Part shown: one piece after another, positions 55,107-64,000 of the stretch | Position numbering within the stretch: position 1 is the stretch's first letter | Layout: each line of letters opens with the position of its first letter | Origin: Bactrocera neohumeralis | Lineage: Eukaryota > Arthropoda > Insecta > Diptera > Tephritidae | Assembly (NCBI RefSeq): GCF_024586455.1 | Contig: NW_026089624.1 | Span: forward strand, 7,345,341-7,409,340 | Reading direction: 5' to 3' | Length of the DNA: 64,000 nt | Translations under genes and position numbers: made by a program | The notes under the pieces: generated by a model | Database searches by the model: none | What the model was told of the DNA's origin: nothing | The model's input: only the letters and a program-made list of their open reading frames with translations

Positions 55107-55709
55107 GAACTTCTAAAAAACATTCCTCTTGAAGACAGAGAAAATCAACTTGACTTGAATAAGGAAAATAACAACGAAGTTAAAGCATTAGGTGTCACTT
55201 GGACTCCATTCGACGACCACTTTCATATAACTTGCAATTGGAAGTGCAACGACAAAATTACTAAAAGGACCATTCTTTCAGACGTTTCCAAATTATTCGA
55301 CCCATTGGGCTTTGTAAATCCCGTCACAGTTACTTCTAAAATTTTATTACAGGAAATGTGGAAATCAAAAACTGATTGGGATGAAAAGCCGTCACAGGAA
55401 ATAGTGGACACTTGGTTAAAAATCAAAGATGAGCTTCCATTGTTAAATCAAATACGAATATCCAGACGTATTTATGCAATGAACCGGTAAATATTGAGTT
55501 ACATGGTTTTTGTGATGCTTCGATGAAAGCGTATGGGGCCGTAGTTTATGCAAAATCTGAAAACCAACCAGGTGAAACTTATGTAAATATACTTGCAGCC
55601 AAATCACGAGTCGCGCCTTTAGAAAGTTTGAGATTTAAATGTTCTATTTACTTTTATACAGATTCCACAATAGTATTGAATTGGTTACAGCTAGATCCTG
55701 GACGTTTAC
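55107..55709 (+). pseudogene. BEL/Pao pol fragment, part 2 (RT-RNase H)
   Basis: Continues the pol frame after RTE copy 6: VKALGVTWTPFDD, then LSDVSKLFDPLGFVNPVTV (BEL RT connection block), then, after a 1-bp frameshift near 55486, a GFCDAS motif and FYTDSTIVLNWLQ (RNase H). It runs into the gap at 55710. It is on the strand opposite to the BEL gag at 3034-5233 and is probably a separate copy. Confidence 0.85.
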
Positions 55710-55809
55710 NNNNNNNNNNNNNNNNNNNNNNNNNNNNNNNNNNNNNNNNNNNNNNNNNNNNNNNNNNNNNNNNNNNNNNNNNNNNNNNNNNNNNNNNNNN
55801 NNNNNNNNN
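55710..55809. other. assembly gap of exactly 100 N
   Basis: A placeholder gap. BEL pol ends on the left and an RTE fragment starts on the right, so true adjacency is unknown. Confidence 0.99.
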
Positions 55810-56204
55810 GAGTTTGAAATTCCGTCCCACAGTTCCCTTATACCGAGTTGTTGACGAGTGCTCTCAGAGAGCAGGAGTGCAAGCCGAGTGGAAAATCGTT
55901 CGGCTGTCTGTTGTGATTGCAGCTTCTCGACGTCGAACCTTCCTTGTGTTTGGTGGCGCGCGTTTTCTGCTGCACAGAGGCGGGTGCGAATCTTAGCTGC
56001 AACAAGATAGTGGTCCGAGTCGATGTTAGGACCTCGGAGCGCACACACATCTAAAACACTGGAGACGTGTATTTCGTCTATCACAACATGATCGATCTGG
56101 TTGGTAGTTTTTCGATCCGGAGACAGCCAGGTAGCTTGATGAATCTTCTTATGCTGAAACCTAGTACTACAGATAACCATATTTCGGGCCCCGGCGAAGT
56201 CAAT
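55810..56204 (-). mobile_element. RTE-type LINE copy 7, internal endonuclease fragment
   Basis: The minus strand matches the distal endonuclease and linker of copy 5 (equivalent to about 49540-49930), including the copy-5-specific Glu in AAENARH. It is cut by the gap at one end and joins mariner sequence at about 56205. The frame is open but has no domain boundaries. Confidence 0.8.
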
Positions 56205-56205
56205 C

Positions 56206-56613
56206 AGCAAAAATTCAACAAAAATTGGCTCTTGCACCACGATAACGCCCCTGCTCACACATCGTTGCTTGTGCGCGACTTTTTGGCCAAAAACAACACA
56301 CTAATGATGCCGCAGCCACCGTATTCCCCAGATCTGGCCCCCTGTGACTTTTTCTTGTTCCCTAAACTGAAGAGGCCCATGAAAGAACGACGTTACGCTT
56401 CTCTTGACGAGATAAAGACGGCATCGAAGAAGGAGCTGAAGAAGAAAAAAAAAAAATGATTTTTTGAAGTGCTTCGAAGATTGGAAAAACCGTTGGCACA
56501 AGTGTATAATATCTCATGGGGATTACTTTGAGGGGGACAAAATAGATATTCATGAATAAATAAATAATTTTTGAAAAAACACAAAATTCGCGATACTTTT
56601 TGAACACACCTCG
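56206..56613 (+). mobile_element. mariner (DD34D), 3' fragment
   Basis: The plus strand encodes LLHHDNAPAHTS and YSPDLAPCDFFLFPKL; 34 residues separate the two Asp, as in DD34D mariners. After a poly-A run at 56445-56457 the frame shifts and the usual C-terminus (WKNRWHKC, then GDYFEGDKIDI) follows. The element ends ...ACACACCTCG at 56613 next to TA. The 5' part is absent. The subfamily differs from the rosa copies. Confidence 0.8.
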
Positions 56614-58164
56614 TATGCACGCTCATATATATACATTCATATTTACGCAAGTTTGTTGGAGAAGCTGTTACAGCGGCACAGCTCGGATTTTCTGCCAACA
56701 ACACAGTGTTGTGTCGCTTTGACGTCGCGTCGGTCTTTCGACAGAATGACTTTTTGACATGAAAGCAAAAAACGTGAGCTTCGTCATTGGTTGTCCGTGT
56801 CAAGAAGATCTCGCTATATATGTATGTATATGTTGCATGTAGACAAATTACAAACACTATGCGTATGATCTGTCATATTTGTTTACATGCACACATAATT
56901 ATTTATGGGCAAATATAGTCTCACATTATGTGTACAAATATATGTCGTATCAAACCTATATAAATGCATATCTAGGTAGTAATATAAATCTTGCTGTATT
57001 ATATATTTGTAAAGATTTTATGGAATTCTTCATAAAATAAGTAAATTTTAAGATATATACTCATGTGCTTTGATTTGAAATATATACCGATCATCTTTAT
57101 ATGCAAAGTCGTTCGCGCATAGTAAATAAGCGAATCTATAAGCGTACATTGCTTAACATTGGAATTATCATTATTTTTCTCATTTAATACTGAAAATGCT
57201 CAATTCTGCTATTTTCGTGTCCCCAGATGCTAAACTCTGGTGAAACACGCTTATAATTTGTTTGTGGTGAAACTCCCTCATCTCTGCCAAGTACCCTGCG
57301 AAAACAGAGAACGTCTATCTTAGAGAAGGTTCACGGCGCGAAGAACGTAAAAATAATTTGGCTAACTCGGTCGAGATGGAGGTGTTTCACCACTGCCAAC
57401 TCGGCAGGAGAAATTTTAACATTTTGCTTGAACAGAACTAAGCGTGGAATAAAAATTATGCTCAAAACTATATATTGCTGTTACAGACGAATTTTCGCTC
57501 TTTTGCTTACACATATTTTTATACGTTTATATGCAAACATGTGTATTCGTGTGAATTCTTTTTGTGCATATTAATGAATACATGTGCAATTGAATTCATT
57601 TGAATTAGATTACTTTTTTAAAGCAATATTCTTAGTTAATGTGGAAATAAAGCCTATTTTTTTACATTTTTTTGTATTTGATGTATTCATACTTATGTGT
57701 ACACTTCATTACATAAATATGTACATATATAACAAACTTTCATAATATATTAAAAAAATTATATACATATATTATAATAGTGATAAATGTAAATAAATCG
57801 TATATTTTATCATTCAAAATTTATATTCACATATATCATGACCATATGTGTTTTTATGTTCGCTTTCGCGAATTCAAATCATATTTTCACTTATCAATAA
57901 TAACATGTGCGCGCTGCTCATATGTACATACATAAATATGTGCGTATGACATTGGCACAAATAACGCATACACAAACCTACATACTTGTATACATATGCG
58001 TACACATGCAAATATGTCACCCCCAAAAACTACAAACATTGCTTAAAAAACAACAATAGTTTGAAATAGCATCATACATACTTATGCGTACACTTGTAAA
58101 TATGTGCGTATGACATTCCCACACAAATAATGCATATAAAAAATACATGCAAAGCGAAACGTAC
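56614..58164. other. AT-rich spacer with TATGTACATA-type simple repeats
   Basis: No coding evidence. It is rich in ACATATGTA/TATGCGTACAC motifs. A unit near 57940-58010 (GTGCGTATGACATT..CACA..ATAA, then CATACTTGTATAC and GCGTACAC) is repeated in rearranged form at 58070-58150. Around 57240-57420 a less AT-rich stretch contains GAGATGGAGGTGTTTCACC and a near-complementary GGTGAAACACGC segment. Confidence 0.5.
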
Positions 58165-60800
58165 GGGGGTCTGAGAGGAATATAGGAGCTATCTCACTTT
58201 ATACAATAAGGAGATCAGGTCTGCAAAGCATGCTAGCTTCAGGAGATTCTGCGAGAACGTTACCTCAACGCCAGACGACGCAGTAGTAGCAATCAAAAGA
58301 GGAGATGGGACATTCACGACCAGCGCAGAGGACAGAGCGACGGAGCTTCTGCGGGCGCACTTCCCGGAGACGGTTCAGGAAGACCAGTGTCTACCTGTAA
58401 TCGAACACGGGCCATCCCGCGACGATTGGAGTATCGCAAAAAGGCTTTTTACGGCGGTCTCAATCCGGTGGGCAATGGCCTCGTTTGAGAGATTCAAGTC
58501 TCCGGGAGTGGTTGGTATTTTTCCAGCGCGGTTACAACAGGGGGAGCATCATTTGCTGCCTCACCTGATTCGGCTGCTGAGGGAAAGCCTCGCATTGACG
58601 TATATCCCTGAAGTATGGAGGACATCGAAGGTGATCTTCATACCCAAGGTGGGTAGGAAAGACTACTCATTGGCGAAATCCTTCAGGCCAATCAGTCTAA
58701 CGTCTTTCCTACCAAAAACCATGGAGAAGATCGTGGACCATGAAATAAGGTCGACAGTGCTGAAGAGAGCACCCTGCATGCTGCTCAGCACGCCTACAGA
58801 GCGGGTAGATCCACTAACACTGCTCTGTACCAGATAACCTCTGAAATAGAGAATTCACTGGAGCATGGAGAGGTGATGCTTTGCGCGTTCTTGGACATCG
58901 AAGGTGCCTGACAACACGTCTCATAAAAGTGTAGCCAAGGCACTGGAGAGAAGGAATGTGGCAGCACCGGTGCGCAGATGGATTGAATCTGTATTGCGTA
59001 CCAGAGTTGCTGAGACCACAGAAGGTGACAAGAGGATTCGTCTTGGCACAACAAGAGGCTGCCCACAGGGAGGTGTGTTATCACCCCTGCTCTCCCTGCC
59101 CTCTAATTGTAGACGACCTGTTAGTACTGCTAACGAACAATGGGATCCGCTGCCAAGGGTATGCGGACGACATTGTAATTATAGCAAGAGGCAAATACGA
59201 AGACACTCTGTGACCTAATACAAGAGGTCTAAACCTGGCGAAGTTGTGTAAAGAGGTTGAATTAAACATCAATCCCTCAAGACGACCGTAGTCCCCTTTA
59301 CGAGACGCAGGTCCTTACCCGGTCTCAGGAATATTACAAATACCAGCAGTGTCAAATACCTAGGTTTGATGCTAGATTCTACTTTGCGGTGGAATCAGCA
59401 TGTAAACCTGACCCTGGTCAAGGCAACAAAAGCTTTAATGGTGTGCAACCGGCTGGCGGGCAAGTCCTGGGGCTGTAAGCCAAGGATCCTCAGGTGGTTG
59501 TACACCATGATAGTGCGACCAATAATCACATACGGGGCGGTGGCCTGGGCCTCAATAGCGTCGCAGACTTCGGTTAAGACCAAGCTATCGAAGCTGCAGC
59601 GGCTAGCCTGTGTCTGCATGACGGGCGCAATGCGCACCTGTCCAACGGCAGCACTGGAGGTTCTGACGGAGCTTACTCCGCTTCATTTGGTTATCGGTCA
59701 GGTAGCCAAGCACACAATTCTGCAAATAACGGCAGAGTGGTGGGGCAAAGGTAGGGTAATCTCGTCCCAGAGGATGGAAAAGATAAGTGGCGATGTACCA
59801 TCAGCCCTCCTCCCGAGAGACAGCACTACCAAAACAGTTAACTTCAAGAAGAAGATTAAGGTCACCCTCGGCAGCAAAGACGAGTGGAATGATTCCAATC
59901 TCGAACTGATGCTGAGGAATAGTACGTTAAGGTGGTACACCGACGGCTCGAAAATGTCGGAGAGATTCGGTGTGGGGATCGCGGGCCCACGCACTAAGCT
60001 CTCCATACCCATGGGAGAGTTCCCAAGCATTTTCCAGGCAGAAGTTTTTGCCATAAGTCGGTGTATAGAAATAAACCTCCATCGCAACTACCGCAATGAG
60101 AGAATAGCCATTCTCAGCGATAGTCAAGCGGCGCTAAAAGCGATCTCTTCTTCCGAAATCAAATCGCTATTTGTGCAGGCGTGCAGGGAGAGGCTGAACA
60201 GCCGTGCAGAACGTAACCAGGTACACCTAATCTGGGTGCCTGGTCACAGCGGTATAGCCGGTAATGAACTGGCGGATGAGCTAGCCCGCTCCGCAGCCTC
60301 CACCAAGATGGTGGGACCAGAACCCTTTATTGGGGTAGGTCAACATACCATAAAGGAGCTATGTACTTCGCAGGGAAGAAGGTGTGAGCAGAGAGGGGCA
60401 TTGGCGGCAAACGCGTGGTATGAGACATGCCAAGCTGCTAATGGGAGGATACAATCTGAGCAGGTTCAAGGTTATAATAAACCTCCCCAGGAACAAACTC
60501 AGGCTACTGGTCGCATGGTATACCGGCCACTGCAAGTTGAATAGGCACCTGTACAACATGGGCCTATCCTCTTGTATTAACTGCCGGTTCTGCGACTTGG
60601 AACCTGAAACCCCGGAGCACCTGCTGATTGACTGCACAGCGGTCTGTAGGCGCAGGACTAAGGCCCTCGGATCAATGTTTCCGGATAGGGATCGCATAGC
60701 CTCACTAGCGCTCAGAAGTCTATTGAACTTCATCAATGCGGGCTAGGTGAGTCTATGTAAGTTAGAAGAGGGCACAATAGACCAAAGGTCGCGGTGCATT
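58165..60800 (+). pseudogene. LOA-type LINE: RT, RNase H and C-terminal knuckle, 5'-truncated
   Basis: Starts within the region before RT. RT blocks: FKSPGVVGIFPARLQ (58490), VIFIPKVGRKDY, SFRPISLTSF (58685), RGCPQGGVLSPL (59055) and YADD at 59160-59171. Frameshifts occur near 58800, 58910, 59095 and 59220. From 59366 to about 60370 one frame holds the RNase H: TDGSK (Asp codon 59942-59944), FQAEVFAI, LSDSQAAL and WVPGHSGIAGNELADELAR. A further frameshift near 60380 leads to the C-terminal CRFCDLEPETPEHLLIDC knuckle and stop at 60746. Domain order and RNase H type fit the LOA clade; R1-like is the alternative. Confidence 0.8.
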
Positions 60801-60814
60801 CCTCATATTAATAA

Positions 60815-61728
60815 ATCAACATACGCTGACGATTTAAAAATGTTTCGTGGAATTTTCACCGTTCTTGATATTCACATCTTACAACCTGTAGCTGTATAAC
60901 TGGTGTAAGATAAATAAACTTGTTCTCAATGTGAAAAAATGCGCAGTGATGTCCTTCACCCGTGCGCATACGCAGGTACCTACACCTTGAATGACCAAAG
61001 ACTCACGGACGTTGAAGACATCAGAGGCCTGGGTATCACTATTGACAGAAGACTAAATTTCAAGAAACATATCGAAAGAATTACTTCGCAGGCATACAAA
61101 ATACTATGGTTGATTAATCGTATGTGTAGGGAATTTGAGAACAATCGCTCAGTAACCTGTCGGTCCTCAGCATTAGTGCTACCCATTCTAGAATATGGAA
61201 CAGGTCCCCATTCACGGACTCAATGATTAAGAGAGTAGAATCCAGCACAAGTTCTGCAAAGCGCTGCTATTTCATAACAGACACAGAAACAATATCAATT
61301 CAACAGGAAACGTCCGAAGAATCCTGAAAATAAATGACCTGAAATCTCGACGGCAGGTAGCAGACCTCATCTTCTTCAAAATCTTCAATGGATTAAGCCC
61401 CAGAAATTCTTGCAGACTTTGAAATCATACCAAATGAGCTTAACCTTAGACAGATGAGGATCCTGGAAACGAAACAAAAACTATGTAATCAATGGCCCAA
61501 AGAAAAGAATCTGTAGATTGGTAAACTCTCTGCACGGTGACGTCAACTTCTTCAGCGGATCTCTACAGAACCCCAGAAAGTTCGTTAAAAAGTGTTATTA
61601 AAGTACTAGCATACGAACTAGGATACTTGTTTAATTTCTAATTTTATATGTTTAAGCCTGATGTCTTATTTAGAATTATAGTTGTTATTTTGTGTATAGT
61701 GCCGATTGGTGTTAAATAAATAAATATA
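60815..61728 (+). pseudogene. LINE RT 3' part and 3' UTR (CR1/L2/Jockey-like)
   Basis: Begins at the catalytic motif (STYADDLKMF, 60822), then an open stretch with LGITIDRRLNFKKHIERI and NRMCREFENN (61030-61140), the RT thumb region, then decayed frames ending GDVNFFSGSLQ (61540-61570). The 3' UTR ends in TTAAATAAATAAATA at about 61712-61727. 5'-truncated at YADD. Confidence 0.7.
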
Positions 61729-61730
61729 TA

Positions 61731-63213
61731 CAGTTGCGAGCATTGAAATAGTAGTGCCTATTGGCAAAGATAGTTTTACTTTAAATTTTGTTTCTTTTAG
61801 GATATTGCCGTCAATCATTATTCTAGTTATATTCTCTGAATTGTAGCGGTCCTGTTATACGCAGCAATAAGTGTGAAACACTTACCGTTACGTTTTTAGA
61901 GCCAATTATATTGGGATATGTGTTTTTATGAGCGAGCAATATAATAGTAGTGCACGGTTAGCTGATTGCAAACAGATTATTTCTACTAAAAAATATTTAA
62001 TTTTATCAAACAAAAAGTAAATTTCCTGTTCTTTTATGCATTATTCAATGTAAAAAGTAAAAGAAATATGATTGTGCACCATTTAGTGGGCCGCGGGATG
62101 CACTGTAGTGAAGAAAAACGAGAATAGATTGAATCCGTCATAAACAACGGTAAAACCTACAAGGGAATAAAAAGACTTCAGCCAAAATGATTCGCAATGC
62201 AATTATTTATAAAAAAAGACAAAAAAGGGCGCCAGCCGGATTCTTTCAGAGAATTTTATACGAAAAGTTGTAGGATGTGCTAAGACTCGACCATGAGATT
62301 CCGAACGAACTGAACCTGCTCTGCGGTGTTCATACAGTGAGAAGACTTCTACGTGAACATAATTTATAGGTCCGCAGTCCTTGAAAAGTACCGTTATTAA
62401 AAAAAATTATGTAGCACATCGTCTTAAATCCGCAAAAGGACACCAGAATTGGCCGATTCAGAAAAGGCGCAACATCTTGTGGATCGACATGTCGAAAATT
62501 GTTGTATACTGCGGTAAAGGGTTCCATCAGTATGTAAGATGCTCCCCTAATTCAAAGCACGACCCCAGATTCAGCACAAGAACTTTGAAGCATGACGGTT
62601 CGAGTATGATGGTTTGGGGATGTTTTTCTTGCAGAGGTGTATGCCCAATTTACAAGATTAGTGACATAATTGACCTATACACATACGTGGATATAATGAA
62701 GAATATTACGATACCGTTTTCTAAAAAGGACATGCCGCTGAAATGAATATTTCAGCATGACACACCAATAGGGTGCCAAGGGAGTGGTTTCCGGTTAATG
62801 GAATTGAGTTTATGGATTAGCCAGCTCAATCCCCTGACCTCAATCCTATTGAAAACTTTTGGGCAGACGTCAAGAAAGCCGTGTGGAATGATAAACCCAA
62901 AAACAACAATAAGTTGTGGCCCGTGGTGCAACAATCATGGCAGAGCATACCACCGAAAAGATGCCAGAGTCTCGTAGATTCTATGAAGACGCGGTGTATT
63001 GCTGTTATCAAAAATTATGGTCATGCTACCAAGTACTAAGAACTTGTAAAGACAAAATTTGCAAAAGTCCTTCAGTATTTTACAACAATTTTCATACATG
63101 AACACATCTTTGTAAATAAACATATCTTGCACATATTCAAATGAAAATATTTTTAGTATAAACATAGCCTGGAAAATATGATCCACTTTTGCATTTCAAT
63201 GATGTTAAACTTG
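61731..63213 (+). mobile_element. Tc1-like transposon with repeated end motif
   Basis: The left end is CAGTTGCGAGCATTGAAATA next to TA (61729-61730). An inner copy of the motif (GCGAGCAATATAATAGTAGT) starts at 61932, about 197 bp inward, an IR/DR layout. The right end is degenerate: ATTTCAATGATGTTAAACTTG ending near 63213. Transposase remnants lie between. Confidence 0.65.
62075..63039 (+). pseudogene. Tc1-like transposase, decayed
   Basis: An N-terminal trace (NNGKTYKGIKRLQ, 62142-62180), then WRIDMS-like RRNILWIDMSKIVVY (62467-62506, catalytic-Asp region), MMVWGCFSCRGVCP (62608-62650), a damaged second Asp block (FQHDTP, 62750), and an undamaged third block, AQSPDLNPIENFWADV (62823-62870), followed by CQSLVDSMKTRC and the stop at 63037-63039. 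There are several frameshifts and stops. Confidence 0.8.
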
Positions 63214-63245
63214 TTTGGTATTTTACATAACTCACAGACATGTAA

Positions 63246-63893
63246 TAGCCCTGACAGACGAGCAAAATTAATGCGCCTTAAGCAACGCTATTACGCATTA
63301 AAATTTTATGGTGACAGACGGCAGACTTGTGCATTTAGCCAGCTGATAGTGAAATTTGTTTACTTATTAAAAAAAAAGTGAAATAAAAATGAATAAGATA
63401 AATTCTTAATAGAAATTTTGGTATTTTTGGAAAATCAATATAAATTTAACGAAAAAATACGTTTATTATTAACTACGTTCAAAGATAGTAGAGTGAAATT
63501 AAAAGCAATAATTGATTGTAATACGAAAAAAGTGTGCGAAAAAGTTAAGAATATTGAAAAAAATGGATAGTAAACTGTGCGTTGTTTATTTTCTGCCATC
63601 TAAAAATATTAAAATTTGTTTTTGTTAATATACTTGCACATAATTTAATTAGCAATATAAAACTGCTTACCTTTGATCCTGTAAACGCAAAGGAGGCGGC
63701 AGACATCAAGCGACATCTGTCAAAAAATAGCAAAAATCGGCAATCTTTGAGCAGTGTTGCCTACTCAAATTTGGTAAATTCAGCTAAATGCACGAAGTTC
63801 TTGTGTATTACATACTTGAACATGGGTCAAATGCTCAAGTAAATGTAAATTAAGCCCGCTAATGCATATTAGTGCTGTCGTCTGTCAGGGCTA
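63246..63893. mobile_element. TRGCCYTGACAG MITE, copy 2
   Basis: 648 bp with inverted ends TAGCCCTGACAGACGA, flanked by TAA (63243-63245, 63894-63896). The interior matches 39203-39827. It has no transposase; small open frames in it are incidental. A TAA duplication would suit PIF/Harbinger, whose transposase remnant is at 33380-33960, but the copy at 39203 fits TA better. Confidence 0.75.
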
Positions 63894-64000
63894 TAAAACT
63901 CTAACACCTGTATAATACTTCTTATTTGTTTATTAAATTTAAAAAAGAAAATATCCATAGGCATAAATAGAGGAATTTTCGCGAAAAAGAGGAATTTCAG

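Noticed and set aside
57700..58150. CRISPR-like or regulatory array from repeated TATGCGTACAC/ACATATGTA motifs
   Set aside because: Spacing is irregular, units differ and there are no unique spacers. This is ordinary simple sequence of fly genomes.
63582..63842. 86-codon open frame near the right edge
   Set aside because: It lies wholly in a MITE copy; the equivalent region at 39540-39800 is not kept open, so it is incidental.

Overview
The window looks like transposon-dense DNA from a higher fly, most likely a tephritid fruit fly. The evidence is: short (49-70 bp) GT-AG introns in the one host gene; TATGTACATACATATG-type simple sequence; DD41D mariner copies of the 'rosa' type, a family I know from tephritids; and a retrotransposon primer site complementary to the 3' end of fly tRNA-Tyr. 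The species assignment is inference. No bacterial-style operon, CRISPR array, rRNA or convincing tRNA gene was found.

Layout. 1-2933: decayed gypsy/errantivirus-like element (pol then env), ending at a 100-N gap. 3034-9110: a BEL/Pao retrotransposon on the minus strand (LTR end, tRNA-Tyr primer site, long leader, gag), interrupted by a Tc1-like element in the leader and by an inverted-duplicate rosa mariner in gag. 9111-13600: I-clade LINE with gag, endonuclease, RT and RNase H, minus strand. 14047-22090: a repeat family with long inverted arms, a LINE endonuclease fragment and two RTE-type LINEs. 22105-26650: nested Jockey-type LINE debris, a TTAA-flanked MITE and another rosa mariner. 26907-28745: decayed piggyBac transposase. 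29123-40183: mariners, several MITE families, a Harbinger transposase remnant and a third RTE copy.

41433-43191 is the only clear host gene: seven intact exons of an NT5DC2/3-like HAD-family 5'-nucleotidase-domain protein. Its first exon(s) are not identified, and a Tc1-like element ends 60 bp upstream of the first visible exon, probably inside an intron.

43268-56204: four more RTE pieces, duplicated Helitron fragments, a Jockey fragment and BEL pol, with evidence of unequal exchange and a second 100-N gap. 56206-64000: DD34D mariner tail, AT-rich spacer, LOA-type LINE with RNase H, another LINE RT fragment, a Tc1-like element with repeated ends, and a further MITE copy.

Nearly every transposon gene is broken by stops or frameshifts. 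The longest intact mobile-element frame is the 5'-truncated RTE ORF at 52792-55068. I found no gene cluster that amounts to a new biological system. The most notable items are structural: palindromic rosa copies sharing a breakpoint, a chimeric RTE/Helitron segmental duplication, an inverted-arm repeat family with a conserved hairpin, and several well-bounded MITE families.
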